Assembly (NCBI RefSeq): GCF_007747445.1
Contig: NZ_CP036425.1
Location: forward strand, 1,720,175-1,784,174
DNA length: 64,000 nt
Direction of reading: 5' to 3'
Source of the DNA: Poriferisphaera corsica
GTDB taxonomy: Bacteria > Planctomycetota > Phycisphaerae > Phycisphaerales > Phycisphaeraceae
Shown here: one piece after another, positions 27,952-36,802 of the stretch
How positions within the stretch are numbered: the stretch's first letter is position 1
How the letters are laid out: every line of letters starts with the position of its first letter
Position numbers and translations under genes: made by a program
Notes under the pieces: model-generated
Seen by the model: the letters and a program-made list of their open reading frames with translations, nothing else
What the model was told of the DNA's origin: nothing
Databases searched by the model: none

Positions 27952-28937
27952 CGCCTTTTCGCGGCAAGCGTGGAAAATGCCATTTACGCTTCCATTACGG
28001 ATGAAATGCGTGAGCGTGTGCAGCGCATATTCAATTTGCTATAGCGATGTGCAGCGGTTCATGAACGATCAGCGTAAAGCAGGCAAAGCGCCACGCACAA
28101 TCAACGGCTACCTGCAAGCGTTCAAGCAGTTCTGCAAGTGGGCAGTGTAGGAGGGGCGGCTATCACAGTTACCAGTTGAACATGTGCAAGCCGCATCATT
28201 GAACGGTGATATTCGCAGAAAACGTCATGTTTTCAGCATCGAGTAGCTTGATAAGCTGCTAAGTTTCACAATGACAACTAAGAAAAGCTACAAGATTAGT
28301 GGCTTTGAACGTGCGATACTGTATCGCTTCGCAGTTGAGTCAGCATTCAGAGCGAATGAGATGCGTTCGTTATTTGTCCGAAATTTTGATCTATCATCAA
28401 AAAAGCCATCTGTATGATTGGAAGGTAAGGATGCGAAGAACCGCAATGAGGCGAAGCAACCATATAGCAAAGATTTGGCTTTGTGCCTAGCGGAGCTATT
28501 CGAAGGCAAGCCGCCAAGCGATGCAGCATTCAACCTCCCAAGCAAGTACAACATGGCCAAAATGCTTCGAGCTGATGTCGAGGCAGCAGGGCTTGAGACG
28601 GAAGGCGAGGATAGACTTCCATTCACTTCGTCACCAGTCGGTCACATTGCACAGCATGTCGGGAACAAATCTCAAGGTCACTCAAAAACTCATGCGGCAT
28701 AGTGACCCCAAGCTAACGATGGGTGTATATACACATACCAATCAGCAAGCGATGCGTGAAGCTGCGGATGGTTTGCCGATCCGAGATATGGCAGGGTCAA
28801 GAGTGTATGCAGGTGAAGAAAATTGCGGGAACGGATCGGGTGATGAATCATCCGATCCTGCTTATATCTTCGATCCGGTCGAAAATGCTTGCGCCGTGCT
28901 TGCGCGAGAGCATGGAAAAACACGGACAAAGTCCTAA
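27952..28937 (+). pseudogene. Decayed tyrosine recombinase (phage-type integrase)
   Basis: Broken site-specific recombinase of about 320 codons. The N-terminal SAM-like part reads ITDEMRERVQRIFNLL in one frame, then after a shift near 28042 GKAPRTINGYLQAFKQFCKW. That second frame is interrupted by stops at 28148, 28244 and 28415; a further frameshift near 28600-28620 leads into the catalytic end. The family's catalytic residues can still be traced: Arg in NEMRSL, Lys in EGKDAKNRNE, HSLRH, the His of LMRHSDPK and the Tyr of GVYTH. With three stops and two frame changes it cannot make an active enzyme. It sits between two inward-facing tRNA-Thr genes, the kind of target such elements use, so it is probably the last remnant of an integrated element. 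Confidence 0.85.
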
Positions 28938-29026
28938 CAAACGAAAATGTAAATATTGACTGTGAGATTGACGCTAAAGATATGGATTGTAAGGAGTTAG
29001 CGTCCGAAATAGTGGGTAAGATTAAA

Positions 29027-29099
29027 AGCCACCCATCGGATTCGAACCGACGACCTATGCTTTACGAAAGCATTGCTCTACCAACTGAGCTAGGGTGGC
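29027..29099 (-). tRNA. tRNA-Thr, anticodon CGT
   Basis: A 73-base cloverleaf on the minus strand. The acceptor stem pairs GCCACCC with GGGTGGC; the anticodon stem ATGCT/AGCAT encloses TTCGTAA, giving anticodon CGT, which reads ACG. The T arm has GGTTCGAATCC. CCA is not encoded. Its last 32 bases plus trailer match those of tRNA-Thr(TGT) with two differences, in inverted orientation. Confidence 0.95.
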
Positions 29100-29468
29100 A
29101 ACATCCTGACAATAAAGTGCTTGCAGCATTCAGCAGCCACGAGACCGCATCCTAGCAAACGCCCTGCAGGACAGGCAAATATTTTACGCCCATCCACTTT
29201 TTCTGCAACCACAACATCGATATAAACAATCAGCCATCCGCAATTCCCGATCAACTAAGATTTCGACAAGCCCAACTCCCCCTTTGGCCGATAAATACCC
29301 CCAAGGAGAACACGAACCATAGCTTTCCAAACCACGGTTCAGTTGCTGTTCCTCTCTCTTATTCTCCACAATAAACCCGGAGAAATATCCTAAGCCGGTA
29401 GCCAGTTCATACTCAGAGTGATACGCTCAAGACAGCTGCCGCATCCGCCAACGAAAGGATTGTTAAGC
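29100..29468. other. Non-coding interval before the M16 peptidase
   Basis: About 370 bases between the start of tRNA-Thr(CGT) and the peptidase start. It should hold the promoters of both, pointing outward. No further gene is seen. Confidence 0.4.
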
Positions 29469-32342
29469 ATGACCATCAGACTAAGCACTTCAATCTTACT
29501 CATCGTGCTGACCGCATACTCTCTTATCAGCTGCACCGCAGCCACAGATCCCATCGACAAACCCGCCTCAGCTTCCAACAAAACCAAATCAACTTCAGCT
29601 CATCCGCTTGAAAAGGACAATGGCTTGCGCGTACTGCAAAACCGTCAAGATCGTCTCATCGTCGAACTCCCTAATCGCATGATCGTCATCGCGCAGGAAG
29701 TTCCCACCGCTCCCGTTATCTCAGTCCAAACTTGGATCAAGACCGGCTCCGTCTATGAACAAGAGCACGTCGGGGCAGGCCTCTCACACTTCCTCGAACA
29801 CCTCCTCTCAGGCGGCACAACTGCCACACGTCCCGAGTCCGAATCCTCCGCAATCCTCGGTTCAATGGGCGCTCAAACCAACGCCGCCACCAGCCTCGAC
29901 ACTGTCCGCTACTACATCAACACAACAAATCAACACACAGAAACAGCAATCGATCTACTTTCTGACTGGATGCAGAATAGCTCCATTACAGACGAAGAAT
30001 ACGCACGTGAACGTGACGTCATTCAACGCGAGTTCGACATGGGCAAAGGTGAACCCAGCCGCATCATGTGGAAGCTCTCGCAAAAAGTTCGCTACGAGCA
30101 CCACCCCGCCAAGCATCCAACCATCGGTTACATCGATGAATTTCTCAAAATCTCACGTGATGAAATCTACGACTTCTACAAACGCATGTACGTTCCGAAC
30201 AACATGGTCTTTGTTGTCGTCGGTGACATTGATAAAGATAAAGTTGTTGAGCAAATCACCAACCTCTGGAGAGATCAGCCCACCGGCCAACTCCCCGAAA
30301 TCAAACTCCCAATCGAACAAGAAATCACCGGCCCCAAATCTTCAACGGGCTACGCAGATATTCAACGCACACAAATTCGGCTCATGTGGCCTGGCACACA
30401 GCTCACCGAGCCCGGTGATTATGAACTTGATCTCCTCGCCAAAATCCTTGGTCAAGGTGAATCGTCACGTCTCGTCCAAACCATCCGCGACCAAGACAAA
30501 CTCGTCACCTCCATCTCCGCTTACAACGCATCCTTCCCATGGGGAAAAGGCTTCTTTGGTGTTGACGCTGAAATAGCGTCCGAAGAGATAGCTCACGATC
30601 AAATTAAACAAGCGATCCTCGATCAGATCACCCTTCTCCGTGATCAACCTGTCACGGATGAAGAACTCGCACGTGCAAAACGACTTGTTTTGTCGAGTGT
30701 TTTGCAGTCCAATCAAACCGCCCAAGGCATCGCCTCCACCATCGCTAGCGACACCATCGGCTCTGGTGATCCCGATTACCTTCAAAAATACGCAACCAAA
30801 ATCCAGTCTCTCACACAGTCAGATATTCAGAACGCAGCGCAGCGTTTCCTCAACGATAACCGCCTCATCCTCGTGACTCTCGAGCCACAAAAGGGTGAAG
30901 CTCCCAACGATCTTGCACGTGATGAGGTTAAAGACGAAAAACTTGCAGGCATCGAATTTGAGCCGGTTGACCTTGATAACAGCAGCGTGATTAATGAAAT
31001 GATCGCGAACTTTGCTAAAGCGAGCAATGACGTAAACCCCATCGAAGTTGATAAGCCTGTTCACTACACACTGGACAACGGTCTACGCGTCATTGTCCAG
31101 CGATCAACCGTCGTACCAGCCGTCTCTATGAACATGTACTGGAAAGGCGGCCTCCTTGCTGAAAAACAAGGCGAAGAAGGAATCGCAAACGCCGCCGCGA
31201 TGATGCTCACCCGCGGCACGACTTCCATGACCTCTCTTGAGCTTTCAAATACGATCGAGAATCTTGGCGCAGGCATTGGTGCAGCTTCCGGCCGCAATAC
31301 CTCTTATATCACCTCCTCCGCACTCAAAGAGGATTGGAAGCAGGTCATGTCCATCCTCGCCGACGTTGTCTTAAACCCAACCTTCCCCGAAGAAGAATGG
31401 CTCAAGCTCCAGCCACGTCTGCTCGCCGCGATTGATGGCGAAACCAACTCATGGTCTGGTGAACTCCGTGAAAGCTTCCGTAAAACCTATTTTGGTGATT
31501 ACCCTTGGGCATACTCGACTCTCGGCCGAAAGGATGTTGTCGAGCAACTCAATTCCGATAAACTCAAACAATATCACATCAATCATCTCGGCGCGTCTAA
31601 TACAGTGTTAGCGGTGGTTGGCGACGTGAGACCAGAAGAAATCAAAGCTGAGATTGAAAAGCTGTTCAGTGATCTGCCCGCAGATTCGGCGATCGCTTTT
31701 GAGCCTAAAACACCTCAAACCCCGCAAGCAGAAGTTAAGCAGTTTGCTACTCAAAAACCACTCGCCGCCGTGCAAATCGGTTTCGGCCCAGGCATCACTC
31801 GAGATAACCCTGACTACGCAGCACTTCAAGTCCTGAGCCGCGTGATGAGTGACTTCCCCTCCGGTTGGCTTGAACAACAGCTTCGCGGCAAAGGGCCCGG
31901 TCTCGTCTACGCCGTCGGCGCAGGCAACGTCACTGGCCTTGTCCCCGGTTACATGACCATCCTTTTTAATACTTCCGCGCAGCAAGCACCTGAAGCCATT
32001 CGTCGCACGATGTCCGTCGTTAATCGTGCAAAACAAGGCGATTTCCCCAAGGCCGACATTGACCGTGCTATACAAAAAGTGCTTACCGATGAGTTTATGT
32101 CTAAGCAGAGCAATGGTTCACTCGCAACAGAGGCCGCGCTTGATGATCTTTACGGTGTCAACGACCCCGGCGCGAAACGCTTCATGGAGGATGTCACCAG
32201 CATGAATGCTGACAAACTGCGTGAGATTGCTCAAAAATACCTTAATAATCCCGTTGTTGTGGTGATCACCGACCAGAAAATTCCGCAAGAACTTCTTGAC
32301 GAAGCAGCAACGATAAAAGTAGAGCAGCAAGTAAAACAATAA
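29469..32342 (+). CDS. M16-family zinc peptidase, lipoprotein, two-domain
   Basis: Pitrilysin-type metallopeptidase of 957 residues. The start at 29469 gives a lipoprotein signal peptide ending LISC (lipid on Cys22), so it sits on a membrane facing the periplasm; AAAGGA lies 9 bases upstream. A GTG at 29418 would bury this signal. The zinc motif is HFLEH (107-111), the inverted HxxEH of the family, with the third ligand Glu expected in the ARERDVIQREF region near 180-188. The second half (from about residue 530) repeats the fold but has NAAAMMLTRG where HxxEH would be, so it is a non-catalytic half closing the chamber. Such enzymes degrade peptides. It stands alone with its own terminator. 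Confidence 0.92.
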   Translation: MTIRLSTSILLIVLTAYSLISCTAATDPIDKPASASNKTKSTSAHPLEKDNGLRVLQNRQDRLIVELPNRMIVIAQEVPTAPVISVQTWIKTGSVYEQEHVGAGLSHFLEHLLSGGTTATRPESESSAILGSMGAQTNAATSLDTVRYYINTTNQHTETAIDLLSDWMQNSSITDEEYARERDVIQREFDMGKGEPSRIMWKLSQKVRYEHHPAKHPTIGYIDEFLKISRDEIYDFYKRMYVPNNMVFVVVGDIDKDKVVEQITNLWRDQPTGQLPEIKLPIEQEITGPKSSTGYADIQRTQIRLMWPGTQLTEPGDYELDLLAKILGQGESSRLVQTIRDQDKLVTSISAYNASFPWGKGFFGVDAEIASEEIAHDQIKQAILDQITLLRDQPVTDEELARAKRLVLSSVLQSNQTAQGIASTIASDTIGSGDPDYLQKYATKIQSLTQSDIQNAAQRFLNDNRLILVTLEPQKGEAPNDLARDEVKDEKLAGIEFEPVDLDNSSVINEMIANFAKASNDVNPIEVDKPVHYTLDNGLRVIVQRSTVVPAVSMNMYWKGGLLAEKQGEEGIANAAAMMLTRGTTSMTSLELSNTIENLGAGIGAASGRNTSYITSSALKEDWKQVMSILADVVLNPTFPEEEWLKLQPRLLAAIDGETNSWSGELRESFRKTYFGDYPWAYSTLGRKDVVEQLNSDKLKQYHINHLGASNTVLAVVGDVRPEEIKAEIEKLFSDLPADSAIAFEPKTPQTPQAEVKQFATQKPLAAVQIGFGPGITRDNPDYAALQVLSRVMSDFPSGWLEQQLRGKGPGLVYAVGAGNVTGLVPGYMTILFNTSAQQAPEAIRRTMSVVNRAKQGDFPKADIDRAIQKVLTDEFMSKQSNGSLATEAALDDLYGVNDPGAKRFMEDVTSMNADKLREIAQKYLNNPVVVVITDQKIPQELLDEAATIKVEQQVKQ

Positions 32343-32370
32343 CAATTAAGTTTACGTCAAGTAACAATGC

Positions 32371-32403
32371 AAAACCTCAGCCAGCGAAGGCTGGGGTTTT
32401 TTG
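32371..32403 (+). terminator. Terminator of the M16 peptidase gene
   Basis: Stem AACCTCAGCC / GGCTGGGGTT (one T-G wobble) with a run of six T, about 30 bases past the stop. Confidence 0.8.
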
Positions 32404-32853
32404 CTTACTAACGATCTTGATACGTGAGCTCACATCCACTTCTTCAACCCTGCCACCGCCGGTGGCAGGGTGTTTGACAATGAATCGTTCATTGCGATAC
32501 CGAGGAAGTAGATCTCTTCATATGCGCGCACAAATATGATGGTTGCAGCGCGCAAATTCTGAATCTCACTGGCCAAAGTTGGCCGTTTATCGCGCTAACT
32601 CTTAAATTCTTTTACATTCTTGGTGCGTATATTTTCAAAATTAGCTAAATCTTGCTCTAAACGTAAAAAAGCACGCTTTTACAAGCGTGCTTCGTAACAT
32701 CTTACGATTACATATGTTGACAGATCTGTGATCAAAACATGCGAGAATCAGCATGTTTTGCGATCCGAATGATGCGCACAAATCCGCATTTCTGCTGCGA
32801 CTCATTTGCAATTTAAACGTTCAACTGACGTTCCGATTGATTTCCAGATTGGC
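32404..32853. other. Non-coding interval with three strong hairpins
   Basis: 450 bases without a gene. Three perfect hairpins: 32447-32471 (ACCCTGCCACC / GGTGGCAGGGT, 3-base loop, no T run), 32669-32692 (AAGCACGCTT / AAGCGTGCTT) and 32733-32760 (CAAAACATGC / GCATGTTTTG, 8-base loop). Confidence 0.6.
32663..32692 (-). terminator. Probable terminator of pgi
   Basis: Perfect 10-bp stem with 4-base loop (32669-32678 with 32683-32692); on the minus strand it is followed by six T. It lies about 160 bases beyond the pgi stop. Confidence 0.6.
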
Positions 32854-34473
32854 TTAGAGTGCGCTGTATTGGCTGCGAGCTTTTTTCACCAAACGTTTGT
32901 TTGCCGCAATATGTTCAACAATATGGAAGATCGATTCAACGGCATCTTCCTTACCCATACCAGCAGCTAACTCGTCAATATTAAATGTGTTGCCCTTATT
33001 GGATTGCAGGAAGCTGATAATCTCATTTTGTAGTTCAAGAACTGTTGCTGCCGCTTTCTTGCCGGCTTCAACGCCCGGCTGATGGTACGCATTAATATTT
33101 GTCAATGTACCGTAATAGCCTGTTGCGCGTTCATATAAGGCGATCAATGCGCCGAGTGTTTTCGCATCCATCTTATCGCACGTGATGGTCATCGATTCGC
33201 GGCCTTCTTCATACAATGCCGTACGTGTACCTTGCCAAAAACCGTTGAGGTAATCACCGGATGTAACATCTGGATCGACATCAACTTCCGGATCGCGGCC
33301 GGGTCTTGCTGTGTCCTGCAATACGACAATAAACGTCGCGAAGAAGTTGTTCACACCTTCGCGGAGTTGTTGTACGAATGCGTGCTGGTCGGTTGAACCT
33401 TTGTTGCCGTAGACGGCGATGCCCTGATTGACGACGTTGCCGTCGATATCAAATTTCTTGCCGAGTGATTCCATGATCAATTGCTGCAAGTAGCGAGAGA
33501 GTAAAAGTAAACGGTCTTTGTAGGGCAATACGACCATGTCTTTTTCACCTTTGCCGCCTGTGGCGTAGTACCACATGAGTGCGAGCTTTGCGGCTGGGTT
33601 TTTCTTCACGTCCTTGACGCGAGTCAACTCGTCCATCTTCGCAGCACCGTCGAGCAGCGATTTCATATCAATGCCTTGGAGGCCGCAAGGCACGAGACCA
33701 ACGGTTGCCATGACGGAGGTGCGTCCGCCGACCCAGTCCCACATGGGGAAACGCTTGATCCAGTTTTCTTTGACTGCGATTTTGTCGAGGTGCGAATCTT
33801 TGCCGGTGATTGCAACGGCTTGCTTGGCGAAATCAAGGCCGGCGCGTTCGAATGCGGCTCTGGCTTCGAGCATGCTGTTACGTGGCTCGGGTGTGCCGCC
33901 TGATTTTGAGATGACGAGCACGAGTGTTGATTTGAGACGAGCGCCAAGTGATTTGATCACGCGGTGCATGCCGTCGATATCGGTGTTGTCCATAAAGTGG
34001 AGTTTGAGTTTATCGCGATGCGTGCCGAGCGCGTCGGAGATGAGTTGCGGGCCGAGCGCTGAGCCGCCGATGCCGATGGAGAGGACGTCGGTGTAACGTG
34101 CGGCGTTGGGCGGGATGATTTCTTTTTTATGGACTTTAGAAACGAAATTCATGACGTCGGCGAATGTGTCGTTGATTTCGTTTTTGATTTCGGCGTTTGG
34201 CGCGATGTCTGCATTACGTAGCCAGTAGTGTCCGACCATGCGGCCTTCATCGGGGTTGGCGATGGCGCCGGATTCGAGTGCGTCCATGGCTTCGAAGGCT
34301 TTGTCGATTTGTGGCTGCATGGAACGGAAGAAGCTGTCTTCAAAGTTCATGCGAGAGATATCGAGGTTGATGCCGAGGCCTGGGCATTTGGTGAGGTGCT
34401 TTTTGTAACGCTTCCAGAGTACGCTTGGTTCCACTGATGTAACTCCCAATATATCTGATAGTTGTGATGGCAT
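32854..34473 (-). CDS. pgi: Glucose-6-phosphate isomerase
   Basis: Cytoplasmic enzyme interconverting glucose 6-phosphate and fructose 6-phosphate in glycolysis and gluconeogenesis. It has 539 residues, the usual bacterial length. Both SIS-type phosphosugar motifs are present: [12 protein letters not shown] and [13 protein letters not shown]. The family signatures [18 protein letters not shown] and [18 protein letters not shown] are intact, with the catalytic Glu region in the latter. No neighbouring gene belongs to the same pathway apart from glmS 5 kb away, which uses its product. No good ribosome site precedes the ATG at 34473. Confidence 0.95.
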   Translation of the reverse strand: MPSQLSDILGVTSVEPSVLWKRYKKHLTKCPGLGINLDISRMNFEDSFFRSMQPQIDKAFEAMDALESGAIANPDEGRMVGHYWLRNADIAPNAEIKNEINDTFADVMNFVSKVHKKEIIPPNAARYTDVLSIGIGGSALGPQLISDALGTHRDKLKLHFMDNTDIDGMHRVIKSLGARLKSTLVLVISKSGGTPEPRNSMLEARAAFERAGLDFAKQAVAITGKDSHLDKIAVKENWIKRFPMWDWVGGRTSVMATVGLVPCGLQGIDMKSLLDGAAKMDELTRVKDVKKNPAAKLALMWYYATGGKGEKDMVVLPYKDRLLLLSRYLQQLIMESLGKKFDIDGNVVNQGIAVYGNKGSTDQHAFVQQLREGVNNFFATFIVVLQDTARPGRDPEVDVDPDVTSGDYLNGFWQGTRTALYEEGRESMTITCDKMDAKTLGALIALYERATGYYGTLTNINAYHQPGVEAGKKAAATVLELQNEIISFLQSNKGNTFNIDELAAGMGKEDAVESIFHIVEHIAANKRLVKKARSQYSAL

Positions 34474-34748
34474 GGGCGGTCAAAAAGGCCCGTGCGGGGC
34501 TGCGATGCAGGTGCACCACAGAGTGTATACATCGGTAGAGTTGAAGTCAGAAGTAGGTTTTTGTCAATTTTTGGGCGATTTAAGCCGTTTATTTGCGTGA
34601 AACGGAGCGAAATGGGGGTAAGTGGCGGTTTATCTCAGGGGCAGCATGTTTGCGCACATTTATGTGTAAAGTCATTTTGATCTTGATAGTCAAGAAAAAA
34701 TAATGTTTAATAGAAATTGTTACTGTTTGTAGATTTATCACGGGGCAA

Positions 34749-35402
34749 ATGATGTTACATCCAAAACCACTTCTGTCTGTATTAATCGCTTTTATCGTCA
34801 TGTTTGTATGTTCTACCGATGCAATGGCGATGTACAATCCCAAGCTTGCGCGGTTTATGCAAAGAGATATTTCAACCCAAAATGTTGCGATGGGTGAGTA
34901 TAAAGATGGCTTGAATTTGTATCAATATGTGAAATCAAATCCGTTGAGATATGTTGACCCGTCAGGTCTCACACTAACTAGTGTTCATCAGCCAAAGAGC
35001 ATTGCACTATTGTGTGAAATGGGTATGGATGGAGTTCTTGCGGCAGCGGGGGTTGCAACTGTGACTGTAACAACACTCACGGCGATTGATTGGGCTAAGA
35101 AAATGAATAAAGAGTTTGGCCCTACATGTCGCCCATCTTTGTTAGATGCTTTTAATAAAGCAATCGATGCATTGAAACCAAAAGCAAGGAGATGTAAACC
35201 GAATATGTCATGTGCAGAGCTTACTGTATTAATTGCTTTACGTCGTGCAATGATAACTTTACGCCTTCAACGTGAAAATAGGTGTTGGCGGGGTGGGGAT
35301 TATGGACATAGAAAGCAAACTGCAGATCATCTTACTGGTCTTCGTAATTGTGTTAGAGAGTTTTATGCGAATAATTGTGCGTGTGTAATGTGTCCGAAAT
35401 AA
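34749..35402 (+). CDS. Secreted short RHS-core protein with C-terminal toxin-like domain
   Basis: Protein of 217 residues. Residues 1-27 are a Sec signal peptide (LLSVLIAFIVMFVCSTDAMA). Residues 29-74 are the terminal core motif of RHS/YD proteins: YNPKLARFMQRD, then DGLNLYQYVKSNPLRYVDPSGL spread over 53-74. In classical RHS proteins this motif ends a repeat cage of over 1,000 residues and marks the start of a variable toxin domain; here the cage is missing. After it come a hydrophobic stretch (95-113) and a Cys-rich helical domain with CWRGGDYGH (179-187) and a following Cys201. From memory this resembles the C-terminal domain of some polymorphic toxins (CxGGDxGH type, Ntox16-like), of unproven activity. 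The next gene may encode immunity. Composition is more AT-rich than its neighbours, suggesting transfer. Confidence 0.75.
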   Translation: MMLHPKPLLSVLIAFIVMFVCSTDAMAMYNPKLARFMQRDISTQNVAMGEYKDGLNLYQYVKSNPLRYVDPSGLTLTSVHQPKSIALLCEMGMDGVLAAAGVATVTVTTLTAIDWAKKMNKEFGPTCRPSLLDAFNKAIDALKPKARRCKPNMSCAELTVLIALRRAMITLRLQRENRCWRGGDYGHRKQTADHLTGLRNCVREFYANNCACVMCPK

Positions 35403-35439
35403 CGTGAATGTATTATCTAGGATATAATAAAGGTTGTGA

Positions 35440-35940
35440 ATGAATAGGTATTTACAGGTTCGGGATAGTTTTGATTCGGTTTTCCCCGGTATTAAGCTTG
35501 CGGCAGAAGTCATAAGTCAACCGTATAGTAGAAGTGAAAGAGAATTTGAACAGCATCTGATGCACCATTCTAGAGACGATATTGCACGAGATTTCTGGCG
35601 ACAAAATGGTGATAATGTTACATTGCTATTACCAGAGGCATTTCGGTATTTCTTGCCGTCAATAATTAAATATTCAATTAATGAATTGTTGCTTGTGTAC
35701 GGTGAGGATAGTTTGTGTGAAGGAGTTACCGAATGTGTAGTTATGAATAATATTTTGCTAGCCTCAGGTGCAAATTTGACTGGGAATGATTGGTATCTGT
35801 TGCGGATAAAGCAAATGCCAAATAGTGAAAGATTATGTGTGATAGACTATATTAATTTGTTGAGTACTCATAGTGACATATTATTGGAATTTTATATAGA
35901 TCGTACACACATACAGAAGTGTATAGATGTGTGGCGATAA
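35440..35940 (+). CDS. Unknown protein, putative immunity partner
   Basis: Protein of 166 residues beginning 37 bases after the RHS-core gene, with AAAGG 6 bases before its ATG. No signal peptide or membrane segment, so cytoplasmic. It is acidic and helical; the phrase LLPEAFRYFLPSIIKYSI resembles a motif seen in small DUF6714-like proteins, a recollection I could not test. I infer an immunity role from its place directly after a toxin-like gene, its small size and its similar AT-rich composition. It could also be an unrelated hypothetical gene. Confidence 0.55.
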   Translation: MNRYLQVRDSFDSVFPGIKLAAEVISQPYSRSEREFEQHLMHHSRDDIARDFWRQNGDNVTLLLPEAFRYFLPSIIKYSINELLLVYGEDSLCEGVTECVVMNNILLASGANLTGNDWYLLRIKQMPNSERLCVIDYINLLSTHSDILLEFYIDRTHIQKCIDVWR

Positions 35941-36154
35941 GTGATATGTGTTGAGATAAATTTCGTGAACTCCATATTGTGCTTACTACACATGTTGACT
36001 TATTTGCCGGTGTTTATCGCAAGCATATGCATATATTGATGTTTGAATTATTGAGGAATTGCAGGATGGAATGTGTGCACACCTGATTAACCGAAGAATC
36101 AAAATTGCACATTAGCAGAGTAGCTTAGCCTTATGAATTAAGGCACTTTTCCGT

Positions 36155-36613
36155 TTACCAGAAGAGGCCGGGGTCGTCGCGGACGGGGGGGGAGTTGAGG
36201 CGGTAACGTTTTTCGGAGATTGGGTCGTAGAGTTCGGTGAGGACGACAGGGAAACTTCGTTCGGGCTTGAGGAATGTGCCGGTGGGGAAGGGTTGCTCGA
36301 ATTCATTGATGCAGGTTTCGAGGCTGTAGAGGTTGTTGGTGCCGATCTTGATTGTGTCGATGCGCTTGACGTACTGCTGGTTGATCCAGAGTTGGATGTC
36401 GGTATATTCCCATGGCGTGCGGTTGATGAGGCGGAGGTTATGGCCTTCACGCTGTGCGACGATGTCGGGGTTTGGGGCGTATTGGGCGTCTGCGGGGTAA
36501 GGGATCGCGGCGAGTTCTTGGCGCTGCTGAGGTGTGGTGGCCATGGAGGCGCAGCCGACGGAGAAGAAGGCGGTGAGGATCAGTAGGAGCAGGATGGGTA
36601 AAGTGGTCTTCAT
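36155..36613 (-). CDS. Lipoprotein, function unknown
   Basis: Exported lipoprotein of 152 residues. The signal peptide MKTTLPILLLLILTAFFSVGC ends in a lipobox with Cys21. The start at 36613 places this signal first; a longer frame from 36649 would bury it. The mature part contains a beta-rich segment (RLINRTPWEYTDIQLWINQQYVKRI) but no domain I recognise. It stands alone, transcribed divergently from the dihydrouridine synthase gene. Confidence 0.7.
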   Translation of the reverse strand: MKTTLPILLLLILTAFFSVGCASMATTPQQRQELAAIPYPADAQYAPNPDIVAQREGHNLRLINRTPWEYTDIQLWINQQYVKRIDTIKIGTNNLYSLETCINEFEQPFPTGTFLKPERSFPVVLTELYDPISEKRYRLNSPPVRDDPGLFW

Positions 36614-36802
36614 AATGTGTATAATGACGGAATGTGGGCGATTGGGCAAACGTTTTGCTCCCCCCGGCCCCCGGAAGTTATCTGCGGCTCACGGAAGTCG
36701 GAAGATGGTGGGTGATCGGCATTGGGGAAGCGCCGCGAAGTGTCGCGGCGGCTAATGGTAGAAGTTGTGTGGGTTGTGAAGCAAGGAAGATAAGTTTAGA
36801 AG

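Noticed and set aside
28690-28929. Minus-strand open frame opposite the recombinase relic
   Set aside because: Antisense to the recombinase C-terminus (LMRHSDPK...YTH) and without features of its own.
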